Assembly: GCA_013397695.1 (NCBI GenBank)
Contig: VYZI01000261.1
Coordinates: forward strand, 658,391 to 722,390
Direction of reading: 5' to 3'
Length of the DNA: 64,000 nt
From: Centropus unirufus
Taxonomy: Eukaryota; Chordata; Aves; Cuculiformes; Centropidae
The notes under the pieces: model-generated
The model's database searches: none
Told to the model about the DNA's origin: nothing
The model's input: only the letters and a program-made list of their open reading frames with translations
Translations under genes and position numbers: made by a program
Shown: in pieces, positions 14,534 to 27,200 of the stretch
Numbering within the stretch: the stretch's first letter is position 1
How the letters are laid out: the number at the start of each line of letters is the position of its first letter

Positions 14534-17500
14534 GTGATAACAATAAAACACAAGAAACTTCCAAATTCCTCTTAACTGTCTACAGCAACCTTGGCTCTGT
14601 GGCAAGTTGCTTTATCTTATTACCATTTATGTGTCAAAATAAGAGCAAATTTTCACAGCTAAATCTCTCTTTCAGCCTTGAATAAATACAAATTTGTTCA
14701 GCTTTCTTGGAAAGCTCCCATAACTTCTCTTGATAGTGGTGTTTCTTTAGATGTGCCATGATGAGGATCAGCTTGAGTTAAGAAATCACACCACACAGCC
14801 TTTGACAAGTAGAAACTACATTCCAGAGCACCTTTCTCTTTACTCATCTACATTGTCTTAGTCTCAGACATTCCCACATTCCCTTGATGCCCGGGCAATA
14901 TTAACTACCCAGTTCTTAATTCTCATAGTATTTTGGCAGACCCCAATGAGTTGTTCTTGTTAGAATTCAAAGATTATGTTCCATAATTGTATTTTTTTTA
15001 TCAGAATAGGAATCTGTCCCAAAGCAGCTAAAGAAGTTGTAGGTCCAGGAAATTTCATGTGATTGCTTAGTGTGATGAAATTAAGCCTGGGCTCTTCACA
15101 AAGGAAACTGCAGTCTTAGAGGTGCAGATAAATCAATGGTATGGAGTGGGACAATGGTGTGATGGGAAAAATGGCATTGCAAAAGGGGAATGTGCTTTAC
15201 AATAGTCTTTCAGTAAAAAGCCAGAGTTGGGAAATATGGAAATTACATCTGTTTATTCCTAACTGAGTATGACCAGAAGGCAACAATCTTTCAAAATGAC
15301 ATGCAACATTGCCCTTTCTGAAAAGCAGTCATAATTTTGCAGCCAGTTCCAGCAGTGGGAACAAAAAACACCTGTGATCAATGCAAATAGATACATAATG
15401 TTTTGAAGAGCTGATCCAGTTCATAATGCAATCGTCAGAAGAGCTCCTATTGATTATCTTAACTTCAGATCAAACCTCAGGTGGCAGAGATGTGTCCCAA
15501 AAGATGATAAAAACTTAGTTATATTTCCCACATTATGACAAAATAAATGTATGATTTTTTAAATTTCAGATGCTTTTCACAGGACTTTAGGATCCAATAA
15601 TTTGTAGTGACTCATAAGTACTCTTTGTATGATTTATTAGAAGGCAGATGAATATTTTTGCAGATGAGTATTTAAATTATGATATTTATAAAAGCATAGG
15701 AAATGCACTTTAGTGATCACAGTGTTTTCCAGTAGAGAGAGGTGGTGAGAAATCCTGCAAAGAGGTAAACGCAGAAATCAGAAGTGAAAAAAAAAAAAGG
15801 TTATTGAACCAGCCAACTGAAATATCATCTCACCATAAGTATCAGAGTTTTCTTTACAGGTTGATACTGTGTCATCCAGGTTTCAGCACATAAAGTGACA
15901 GTTTCCATCACTGATACACACAACTTTCATAAGTTACTACCTTATGAAACGTAGTCACAGCCGCAGTCTCTTTGCTGCAGCTGATCCCATTTCTCCTCCA
16001 TGCCAGCCTCGCCTTGTGACATTCAGCACAATATCTAAGTTGGGTGACTTCTTAGGGAAATTAGCACAGTATAACCATTCTCAAAAGCCAGAGGAAACCA
16101 AACAAAACAAAACCAAAACACAGCAAACAGTGAGGGATGAGATTAAGGATGTGAACGCTGAGATTTTGAATTGTCTTTCCATGGTTGCTTTTCTGTGTAG
16201 CTGCAGCCAGTCCATCAGTCATGGCTATATCCGTGTTGCATTGTCAGTAAAATGGAAGCCTAACATTACTCTCTCTTTATCTTCCCCAGAGATTAATGGG
16301 CATGGCACTGCAAACCTTCAGGAAATTTCACTGAACTCATGGATTTTTGCATATGTTGCTCAACTTGTTTATTAATAAAACAAACGTGAAATGTAATTAA
16401 TTCCTCTGCTACACTGGTTATATAGAGATGAAGGTAATAAGGCATTTTTATCTAAAAATGTTTTACTTTCTATCAGATCTCTGTAGATTAAAAGCATCCT
16501 TATTCCTTACTCTATCTCTGTATTTACCCCATGCTCCATATGCTGATGCCTCCACCAAGACCTTGATACCTGTAGAATGTCCTGGGATCAAGAACAAACT
16601 TACCACTTATTGGTGGCAGAAGAAGGGTAGATGGTAATTATTGAACTTGTTTTCAGGGAGGAACATTTGTAGAGGAATTAACTGAATGGGAGGATGTAGA
16701 TATTGTGTATGCCTTATTCTTGGTTTTCTTTTTCCAAATACCATACAAAAGCATTTTATTTTTTTGTGAATTTACTTTTTTTGATACTTGGAATTGGAGA
16801 TAAGACTCTAACCTTATCTGAGTCAGCAAAAACTGACATACTGCTCATACTTCTCTTCCTGAAGCCCAGCAGAATAGTACCAAATGCTTTGTGCTCTTGT
16901 AGCTCACGTTCATGTCTGATTTGCTCTTTACTACCTCTTCTTAGTGTTTCACGATAATAAGCACACTGACTCAGAAGGTACTTGTTTGGTCTGTAGTGCC
17001 TAGGATTTTATAACATCTTTAAATTTTGTGATAGAAACTACTATTTTATAGAGTGGCCCACTTTAAAATACTTTATCTTGAACACTCCAGTGCAGTGGTG
17101 AAGTATGGCAAATGCAGTAAGCACTCCAAAAGCAAAGATATTTAATTTCAATCTTACATTTAATTGATTGTTTAATATTAGCACTTGCTGCTGAGGGGTA
17201 TGTTCAAAGTAGAATTGACACTGAAGGAAATAAGTGCAACCAAAGATACATCTGTAATACCAATGCTTTTATTTTCTCTACATCAGTTATATCTTGTGTG
17301 ATGGACAGGAAAATTACTCTTTCTGTCCAGAGAAAAGCTATATAGCAATAGTTATTAAAGAGCAACAGGGAAAATAGATATCACACACTGAATGTCTCTA
17401 ATGCACCAATATTGCTGGGAAAGAAAAACAAAATCTTAGGTACCTCATGTAACTAAAACTCCATTTCAGCTTCTGTACCACTTTGTCTAAATTTATATTT

Positions 17501-18499
17501 CCTACTGTAATAGCTTTTTCCTTTTGAAAATTACAAAAAGTTAGTAGTTTTCATATAAGTCATAAATTCTATCAAGTTTAAAAAGCACGCTTACACATCT
17601 CTGCAATATGACTAATTCAGGGACTGGGTTTCTCACTGCTTAAAAATATAGATTATTATAATTCTTTATATGTCAAGTAGTTCAAGTCTAAGAGTTTTAA
17701 AGTAAAATTGTAATGTATTTAGGACATCAGATACACATGTCAAAAGAAATCCAGCCCTGAAGAGTTTGCAATGCAGTGATAAAACAAAACAGAGTAGGCA
17801 AATATGACAGACAGATGGTAGGAACACAAGGTACCTAGAGGACCATCAATACTGGTGTCATAAGAAGCAGTCATGACCCACCAGCTGCCTACCTGCTGTC
17901 AGGAGTTTCAGAGAACAGAAAAAGAAAAGGAGTGAGGTGACTTTTGGCTAGAAATATGAAAAAAGACTTCAGTGGGAGTTTTGAATTGTTAACACATCTC
18001 ATGGCTTGGCAAAGCCCTTCGGGATGGGGGTAAGTAGGATGGTGCATTCACCTTTCCTAAGATCATCCTTGGGCTGACTGACTATTCATGGTTTTATTTT
18101 TCTTGTTTCCCGATAACAAGCAGGCATTATTTATAAGGCGCAAGGGCATGACAAGTCTACCATGCTGACACTTCTTATTTGACACTCATAAGACTTCTGA
18201 TGCATGAGAAACTGTAACCAGCAGTAAACACAAACATGAAACTTGAGGAGGCATAGTATGCTATGTTCATTGCTGTTTAATCATACCATAGTCTTTTTTT
18301 AATCCCCCACTCATGACAAATTCAGACCTGCTCCTGTGTTAAAAAAAAGAAACATCTGAGAGTTCATGTATGTCAATATACTTCAGGGCATGAATGTCTG
18401 TAAAGCTGGTTACACAGTTCTGGTGCAGACCTGATACTCGCTGGGCAATCTCAAAGAAACTCCAACACTCAGTTCATCATGCAATTATCCAAGCTGATA
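14534..18499. other. Non-coding DNA, no gene seen
   Basis: No family recognised. The plus-strand frame 15944-16375 (143 codons) is among the longest outside repeats. It contains a Lys/Gln/Thr-rich stretch from a CAAAA-type simple sequence near 16095-16130, no domain that I recognise, and no splice context. I treat it as a chance frame. Confidence 0.65.
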
Positions 18500-18635
18500 T
18501 TTGAGACCTGGAGATTCTATGGGCTATTCCCATATCCAATAGAGCCCGGTCCAAGATGGACTCGTTGTTGGCCAAATCTAAACCAGTCAGCAGCAGTGTC
18601 ATGCCTTTGGGATAAGTGTCTAGGATTTAATTTGT
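18500..18635 (+). mobile_element. LTR fragment of an avian endogenous retrovirus (copy A)
   Basis: The segment matches the 5' third of an LTR family I know from non-galliform birds. Diagnostic blocks are CCAATAGAGCC, CCAAGATGGACTCG, GTTGGCCAA, a CCAGTCAGCAGCAGTG region and GGGATAAGTG. It aligns base for base with copy B about 1.2 kb downstream, for example over 'GTTGGCCAAA' and 'AGCAGCAGTGTCAT'. The outer LTR start and the downstream two thirds are missing. It carries no coding sequence. The family assignment is from memory. The similarity of A to B is seen directly. Confidence 0.8.
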
Positions 18636-19704
18636 GGCTGAGAGTGTCTTCTTCTATTTACCCATGATGACAAGGAATTTCCTTCCAATGTGCTTGCCAG
18701 AAGCTAATTATTTCCTCCCTCCTCAAGTCCTCTGTGAGCAAACAAAACCACAAAAGCCAGTGGCTTATTAATACAAAGGGGATGCTGGTGACCATAACAT
18801 GCTCTGGTTACACATTTGCCTGGTGAGATGATAACTTCTGGGGACAAGCTGCCCTGCAAGGGTTAGTCTTTATGATAGTTAATTACTTATTGTTACAATA
18901 GAGGTGAAAAAATGTATCAGAACATACATTTAAATAGTCCCAGTATCTGGTCATACAGCTCCCTTACACAGTCTGAGGTTATCAAAAGAACTATTAAAAA
19001 AAAAACCTGAAAAAAACCCTGGAGAATCCTATCCTGCCACCACTCTTTTCTAAGTTCAGATTTCAGACCATATAGTAACAGATTACCATGAAATTATTTT
19101 GTTCTTTTCTAAAGGATAGATGCCTTCATACTATTTCTTACCTAAAACTCTGGAAAAAAAAAGGGTTGCTATCTAAAGGTCATTTAAAAATATGAGTCTT
19201 TCATTCAAGACTTCCTTGATCCACAATAAATCAGTGCAGGGAATAAGAAAGTAGAAGGGAATTTCTCATTATAATGAATAAAAAGATTTGGTTGGGAGGA
19301 ATCACTGGAAGTTCTTTAATCCAACTTCCTACTTTGAGTGAGTCTATTGTCCTCACATTGTTGGCAAAGGTTTGCCTAGTCACATTTGGAAGACTTCCAA
19401 GGAGGGAAATTACACAAGGATGAATGTTGGGTCTAAGCATATGTTTAGCTATTATGTTCTTAATTTCATAAGCACAACCACCACTTAGAAGTGTAATATG
19501 GGGCTATGCATACCTTCAGTATGATCTAATATGACTATTCACACATTCTCACATTGTGTTCTTATTTATTTAATTATTTTTTTTACAATAGTCACAAATC
19601 TTTACATCACCAAAGATACGCATATCTTTTGTCATTGTAATAAAAAAATCTCTTTTTTTTTCAGCTTGAAAGTATTAATGGTGAATCTTCCCTTTAACAG
19701 AAGC
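18636..19704. other. Spacer between two LTR fragments, no gene seen
   Basis: About 1.07 kb separates LTR copies A and B. I see no retroviral gag, pro, pol or env remnant in it. The two LTR pieces are therefore not obviously the ends of one provirus. Confidence 0.6.
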
Positions 19705-20030
19705 TGTGTTGGGTTTATGTGGCAAGCTTTTGGTAGTAGAAGGGCTGCAAAGGTGATTTCTGTGACAAGATGCTAGAAGCTACTCCCAAATCCAATATAG
19801 CCAGTTCCAGGCTGTACTCACTGTTGGCCAAAGCTTAGCCAGTTAGCAGCAGTGTCATACCTGTGGGACAATAGATTTAAGAAGGGGGAAAAGACCCACT
19901 GGGAGAAAGGAGTGAGAAAATGTGAGAGAAAAACATGCAGACATAAAGTTCAGTGCAAATAGAGAGGGAGGAGGTGCTCAAGGAGCTGGAGCAGAGATTC
20001 CTCTGCAGCCTGTGAAGAACACGGTGACAC
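19705..20030 (+). mobile_element. LTR fragment of an avian endogenous retrovirus (copy B)
   Basis: The segment begins with TGTGTTGGGTTTATGTGGCA, which is the expected TG-start of this LTR family. It continues through the CCAATATAGCC block, the GTTGGCCAAAGC block, a TTTAAGAAGGGGGAAAAGA block and a GAGCAGAGATTCCTCTGCAG block. It then stops near GAAGAACACGG. The 3' part (poly(A) region and terminal CA) is absent, so this is a truncated solo LTR. It is non-coding. Family identity is recalled rather than searched. Confidence 0.85.
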
Positions 20031-22063
20031 AAGTTAATAAAGACTTAATTCTGCTATCCACATGAGAAAAAATTTCTAACTTGTGATAAAAGTGATGCAA
20101 GAGCCCATTTCGTATTAAAAGCTATGAAGACCATAACGGAATATGTGGAAACCTCTAAATATTCTGTGCTTCTATGGAACAAAGGACCTAAAAACCTTTT
20201 CAATCTGTTTCTGTCCATTCCTTTTAAGTTTAAAAACAGGACATCAGCTCTTATGTAATTTTGATGTATTTTGAAAATACACGTTCATCTGTAAAATAAT
20301 ATGATCTATAAACACTACTCAAGAGACCTCTCACCTCATCTGTACTTGAGTTTATGAAGTCTTTTCTATCTTTATATCTCACTCATCTCTGCTTCACTAA
20401 AAACTCCATTCTTCCTTGTCTTATTTAACCTTTACTATTCTTTTCCCTCCAAATCAGAAAAAAAACAAAACCATCCAGTAATTATTGTAGTTCAAGCTGA
20501 ATGCTTTATCTCCTGAAGCCAGATTTGTTCACTCTTGAGACAATCAAACTCACTCATCTCTAAAAATCATCAGTTTGAAGTAGCAAGGCTGCTAATTATT
20601 TTCAGTCTTTGTTGGAGACTATTAAGAAATCAATAAATTAAACTTGATCATGTTTCCTGAAAATGTCATAGTGCTGATTAAATACTTGTTAGCATAAGGA
20701 ATAGATATGAACCACTTCCGTACAATTGCTCTTTTCTGTCCCTCTTTTCTTGCTTATTTGTTAAGATATGCTTTCAGACAGCAGGACTTATGCCCAGGAA
20801 CAGCAATAGCATAATATTTAAAACATTGCTAAGCACTTTGCCTATAGAAATGTTACATGTATATCTATTTATACATTGTACTAATGGCTTTGGGGGACAC
20901 AGAATTAACAGTGCTTCATTCTCAAAAAACGGTTTGCAGCTTGATTCAAGATATTCACCTTAGTAAGACAGGTGCCAAACTGTCTTCGTTGGATCTCCAG
21001 GTTGGATCTTCGCCTGGGCAAACCACCTTCACTGGAACTGCACTGCATTTCAGCATCTAATCATATTTTGTAGGAAATTCAGTCAGGCGAAAAACAGGGT
21101 ATCAATCTCGACTATTTTCCTAACTCAGAAAGAAGACAACCTCGTTCCCACTGAGTCTTGATAGTAACAATAATTCTAATTCTTTGAAATGACCCTAAAC
21201 TTTGGGATTTTCCTAACTCTGCTTTAGTCTTTGGGAAAAGTTTGCTTCCAGCAATGAAGTCATGTCTTGATTTCCAGTCTTGCCAGGTTTCTATTGGATT
21301 TGCCAGGAAAAAGCAACATCAGAATACTTAGTAGAAATCTTTGCTAACAGCTAATAGTAGCCTGGTTTTGGCCTAGTGATTCACCTATGATATATTGAGA
21401 GGTCTTAGATCCTCTGTCAAGCTTCATTTACAGTGAAAATGAGCCAATGACTCTTTTCTTATTTTCCTTCCCACATCTCCTGACCATGCTTCCTAGCCCT
21501 AGGGAAGGGCCGAATTATGTTGATAATGAACTTCTGATTTTGTCTGACTTGCAATTTCAATTTTCCTCCAAATCAAACAAGACATTTTTTAAACATGCTT
21601 TTTCCAAAAACATGCTTAAATATTGGATCTCTCTTAAATATAGAAATAACCTAACTGATCCCAGAGTTCATGGATACTCAGCTGAACCAACCAACCAAAT
21701 AAAAAATTGATCCCCTGTCAGATAGTAGCATATAATTTCATTGTGCTATCCCCTTTTGTTTCCACCTCCTTGCTTTTGTTTGCAAACTGCCAGCTTGAAA
21801 CAGAAACTCCTCATGGCAAGGGTAAGTCACTTCCCCCAAGTCTGTAAAACACCTAGACAGCTGAAGAGATAAAAACAATAGCTAAGTAATAACAACTAAG
21901 GAACACCATTGGTATGGGAGTTTGATTATTGTTTTAGCTTTAATAAATAGAAAATTTGAAAACTGTTCTGCAGAAATGATTTTTGATAGAAAATTAATTC
22001 TTTGGCAGAAGGAAGATTTTCATGGGACTAGTTTGTTTGAAGGAAGAGAAAAAATAATAAAAA
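20031..22063. other. Non-coding DNA, no gene seen
   Basis: No recognisable repeat or exon. Open frames are below 90 codons. Confidence 0.65.
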
Positions 22064-22101
22064 GCAGAACCCATTTAGCTCTTCAAGAACTGAAGCCCAA
22101 A
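22064..22101 (+). repeat. Short dispersed inverted repeat, arm 1
   Basis: These 38 bases recur as the reverse complement at 24253-24290 with 35 of 38 positions identical. The core TAGCTCTTCAAGAACTGAAG is perfect and the three mismatches are adjacent. Neither flank continues the similarity. I do not recognise the family. Confidence 0.75.
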
Positions 22102-24252
22102 AATTTCTCTCTGAAATCTTTACGTTACAATCAAGAGACAATTTTACACACAGACATAAATATAACCCTGCAAATACACACACACATGCTTCATTCCTTC
22201 ATTCCTTCATATATTCATACCATTAATTCTGTCTTTTTAGGGGTGTGAGATGTAAAGCAAAGAATTTCTGGGAAGCTGAGTACTCAGATTTTTAAATGTT
22301 TTACTAGAGAAATTTGTAATATTTGTTTCAGCTGAGATAGTAAATGAATTTTCATTTCTTTGTCTACTCTAGTCAATAGTTTATGCACTATACATTTACC
22401 TCTATGTGTATATATATTTGTGTATGCCTAAGATATAGTGGAGTTAAATTTTGCTGGTTTTCTTCTAATGCACAGATAAAATAACATCTCCTATACATCA
22501 TATCCTTTCTGCCACAATATTTTGAAATCTTATGTGTAGTGGACTGGGAAGGGAGTTTTGAATTGGGAATAGCTGGATAATACCTCATAGTTTATTTAAA
22601 ACTTTTGGAGCTAGCCTCTGTGGACAATTCCAAACTACATATACCATCATTCTGCAAGCACAATTATTTCTAAAGCCCCAAAGGAAAACTTGGTTGACAC
22701 CACAGAGATTTTGCTTAGTTTTTGAACTGAAACCATGGAGAATCATTCATGAGTATACAATCACCTTTGCATTCATTCAAACTTGCTCCATGTTCCATTA
22801 TGAGTCTGCAAAGATTCATTCACATGCAAAGTGAACCTGTTTTTAATTTATGTTTTAAAAAAGAAGAGAAAATTTGGAAAAAAAAATGCCAATAAATTGT
22901 TGGCTTAGCTGTAAGAAGACTTATCTGCTCCAAAACGTATCCATTCCTCTTTTTCCTGTATTTGAAATTATTGGAATGCATACATGTGTACAATGCACAT
23001 TTCTATTTTTCCACCTTCCTGCTTTTCTGCACTGAACAAGCAGCTCTTTCAAGGAGCATTTCTGTCTAAGTTGTTTACAAAGCACATATCAAAACTTAAT
23101 TTCTACCTCTGTACTTTGTAGAAAACCTATTTTATGGAGATGACAGTTTATTTCAAGGCTTTGAGGTATTATGGGGGATACACAGAGCTTTGAAGTCCAG
23201 ACCCTGAAGGAAAGGCTTATAAATAGTTTGTAACCAACAGTTTTGCCCACAGTTCAGACCATTTAACAGCTCAAGAAGAGAAGGGCCAGGTAGTAAGGTC
23301 AGGGATAAATTATTGCAGAGACCCAAGATTAAAATTTTGATTTATGAAATACACCTTTTTCTTCAGTTGCTTCTATGGGACTTAGCTATCGTAAATGTGA
23401 CTTTCTGGATTAGGTTGTAATGATTAAAATTACGTGTCCCACTGAAATTAGGTGTTTAAAACTGAATATGAAATCATGTACTTTAAATTTACAGTGTTAA
23501 AATTCAATGATAATCACACTTTACAGCATAAAACTACAGGGCTCGATTAAGTTTGGCATTAGTAAGAACTATAAAAAGACATTCCCAAGAAAAATAGCAC
23601 GCTGAAATCAGACAATTCAGCTCTTACTACATTAAGGAACTAATAAGCTTCAAACACCTCTACTGCAAGACATAACAAAAGCAGAAAAGCATCTTTCCTA
23701 TCAGATATTTTATCATAAAATCAAAACAGAGAAAAAAGAAAGAAAATGCAGCTTAAGCAGAGGCAAAGCAAGAGTAGCCAGAGGCTGACCTACATTTGAA
23801 AAAGAAAAGAATGCAACAGCAGTGTTCACTGCTGCTCTAAAAATGCACTTTCAAGTATTTTCCATGGTTTCCTATGAATTGGCTATGATCCAGTGTGAAT
23901 TGGTGCAGCATCTGGTACAACAATGTATAGGAATTATCCATAATAAGACTCAGAGGAGAACATAAATGTGTACAGTAAACAGCTGAATCCTTCTCACCTC
24001 TCGCTGGACAATAGTTCAGTTACTCTGATCCACAGACAAGGACTCTGTGAGCAGCTTTACTTTACAATGAACCTCAATCAGGCTTCATGATTTTTGCAAG
24101 TCTGTTAGTCAGAGAACCTGCTTCATCTTGCCTCTTTTTAATGGGATTTGCAGAGCAATTATAAATCCCAGTCCATGTTGATGTGCCTCAGACTGAAAAC
24201 TTACACATAACTGAATTAGTTTAATGCAGTAATACACTACAGTGACACATAC
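22102..24252. other. Non-coding DNA, no gene seen
   Basis: No known repeat or exon. A short ATTCCTTC-type tandem lies at 22192-22210 after a brief CA run. The rest is unremarkable AT-rich sequence. Confidence 0.65.
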
Positions 24253-24290
24253 TTTGGGCTTCAGTTCTTGAAGAGCTAAACAAGTTCTGC
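24253..24290 (-). repeat. Short dispersed inverted repeat, arm 2
   Basis: This is the reverse-complement partner of 22064-22101. Similarity ends abruptly at both edges. The two copies could be remnants of one unrecognised interspersed repeat inserted in opposite directions. Confidence 0.75.
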
Positions 24291-27200
24291 TACCTATAAC
24301 AACAGTCAAAGAAATTAACAAAAAAAAAAAAAGAAAACAGGGAAGTTTCTAACTGTTGTTGCTGTAGCTACTTTCCCAGTCAGTCTCTATTAATTTCCTA
24401 TAAGGCTTTAAGGTGTTGATTCTTCTTTTTTTTACACAATAACTGGAGAGAAATAATTTATTTTCCACACAAAGGGATTTGCTGTTCTTCTTGGCAAGCA
24501 TCTGGGACAACTCAGTTCACAATAATGGGTCACATCTCCAATGTAACAGAGATATGGAGTGAAGATCATCTGTAGGGCCAGAATTTCAGCCAGAGTAACA
24601 TTATATACTATAAAAGTCAAGAAAGACAGCTTTGTTGAGCAGTTAGTAGATGGATACTCTTGGCAGTTTAAAATGCAAGTGGCAGGGATGCTGACTAAGT
24701 GGGTAATAGGTTGTATGAGTGTACATAAAAATAGTCACACAGGATGAAACAATAGTTTGATGATTTCTCTCTACTCCATTTTCTTTTCAGTCTGAAAAAA
24801 ATTGTTTGTCAAAATATGAAATTCATCTTACTTTTCATCCAGTTCAGTGTAATATCCAGTGTAATATTTGCAGAGTAGGTTGATGAGGTCCAGAGCAATC
24901 AGAGGAAAGGAATACAGATGGGAATATATCTGTGAACGGTAGACAGAGCAAGGAAGTTGAATCATGGCTAGTAGCCAATATAGACAGGACACTGATCCTA
25001 ATTTTATTACCTTCAGCCTCTAAATATGTAACCTGGAGTATAAAGTTTTTCTAATTATGCTTGTTTTCTTTTCTTTTTTTTTTTTTTTTGGGTGGACAGG
25101 GTAGAAAGAGCTGTGATTTTGTAATGTTTAAAGGTCAAGAATTGACAACTTCCTAGCCCATGTATTTTTCCCAGTATTGTTCCCTGCTCTCTCTCTGTTG
25201 ATCTTTTTATATGCTACAGTACATCTGTTCTCCTTGGTTATTTTCCCTGCAAGCTGGCAGGATTTTTTCTCTTCCTACACGCCAAGTTAAAAAATAAAGA
25301 ATCCTTTATTGTGTATATAAAGAATTCTCATGAGATTGACGCTCTCCTAATAAAAAGAGTTGTTTTAGTTTTTTCATACACCAGATCATTTACTCTGAGA
25401 TTATATTAATTTACAACTAGAATCACAATTGACACCTGGCAATGCACTAAACAATATGGGGCTTCCACTCTACATCATTAGTTGCTCATGCTTTGCTGAA
25501 TCTCTGCTCATTATGCTCCAATCCTGTCTCCAGTGAAGTTTCAGCATCTTGTTGGTCACTGGGGAGTTCCTTTTGAGATAAAGATGTAGGGACACTCCAA
25601 AAATGGTACAAAAATTGAGGGCTGGAGCAGCTGTCCAAATGCCTGTGCTGCTACCTTCATCTATTCTGGCAGAAAAAGTTGGATTGTATGCATGATGGTG
25701 GATCAATCATTTATAGTTTCCTCTTCCCTCGTTTGCACCAAATCCCTGATGCCTGTTGGCAGAGTCAGGCTTTAAAGATGAGCTGAAGATACCCATTACA
25801 AACATAGCTTCCTCCAATCAGCAGAGATATGCGAGCAATGGTTCAGGAAGGGCTATCACTTCCCACAGAGATAAGGACCAAAGGGAGATATTTCCAAAGC
25901 TATAAAACCCAAGTAATTTGATGGTGAGCCATAGAAAGATAGTTCTGGAAGCAAGCAGCTGCACAAATCTTCTTTCCTGCCTTACTGCTTTACAAATTAT
26001 CTGCGGACATAGTATGCCTACAACTCAGATCTCAAACATGAGTAAAATCTGGGGGATGTTTGTAGAGAGTGGTAGTATTTCAGTAAAACTTTCGTGTCTG
26101 TGGAAAGATACAGCTATTTAATTTGAGAGTACACATCCCACACCCCCGATAGGCCTAGTTGGCTATGTGATCTAATTTTTGTTTCTAGTGATTGTTTCTA
26201 AGAGCAGACCTTGCAAGAACATTGAATCATTTTTTTCCAGCTGAGACAAGCTATTGGCTTAGTCAAGATGTAACATTGCCTTGACTTATCCAGCAAAGTT
26301 TTTGATTGTGAGCACACTGTTGCTAGATTAGGTTTTTTCATGAGACAATAAAGAAGAGCTACTTCTGTAAGAATTAACTATTGGCTAAGAAGCCCTTTTC
26401 CAATTCAAGCTCTTTCTGATGTTTTGTACCAGTGAGTAGATACAACAGAAGTGATAGCAGAGGTAAAAATGGATATGATTCATTTAATGTGCTGTAGTAA
26501 TTCATATCTACAGTAGTAGTTGTAAAAAAAGAATAGAAAACCAACAAAAATGTATTAAATATTGATTGCTAAATTGAAGTGGGATTTGGAATGCAGACTG
26601 GGGATGATCGGAAAGTGCTTTCAGAAATAATTGAGTTACTGGAGGACTAAAGAATGGCTGCAGGTCTTATACTGGTCACATTCAGCCTTGTAAACCTGAC
26701 CTTTGCAGCAGGGCAAGAACTAGTAAGAAACAGTTCTTGGAAGTAGAAGGAATACTACTTTGACTAGATTTAGTAATCATGAAACCATGAAGTGTAGGAA
26801 TTGTGTTATTTTATTTGTTTGTGTAGTGATTTACTTCCAAAGTTTTTTGTTGGTTTTTTTTGCTGGCATGTTATTAACTTTCTTCACAGTAGCTTGCATG
26901 GTGTTGTGTCTTGGATTTAAGACCAAAACACTGAAACTGAGGCAGCTGCTGGTGTTAAATGGCATTAATCAAGAAAGATACTAAAAACAGTGCAGTAGAA
27001 CTGCTGCTAGTCTAAGTGAAGATGCTTTACTTATGTGGTACCCCTTTGGTGATCTTTTATTCCCATCAGTTTAGAATTTTCTATTCACCTTTCTGGAGTA
27101 CTCTGAGCTGTGGTTGGCAATTGGTTCCAGCTCAGCTCTTGGCGAGTATTACAGTTATTTGAAATACTTGTTGCACACAGAGTGACAAAGATTAGAGTTT

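Noticed and set aside
15944..16375. 143-codon plus-strand open frame
   Set aside because: No domain, no splice context, and part of it comes from CAAAA-type simple sequence. A frame of this length is plausible by chance across six frames of 64 kb.
19651..19670. Pyrimidine tract plus CAG as a splice acceptor near 19.66 kb
   Set aside because: No matching donor follows at a sensible distance, and an LTR begins about 40 bases later.
18500..20030. A complete provirus between LTR copies A and B
   Set aside because: Only 1.1 kb lies between them, neither LTR is complete, and no gag, pro, pol or env remnant is visible.
22192..22210. ATTCCTTC repeats as a CR1 tail
   Set aside because: The CR1 tail unit is ATTCTATG. 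The adjacent sequence has no CR1 3' UTR similarity, so this is a simple microsatellite.
25074..25089. T16 run as the tail of a reverse-strand processed pseudogene
   Set aside because: No source transcript could be recognised to its right, and homopolymers of this size are common.
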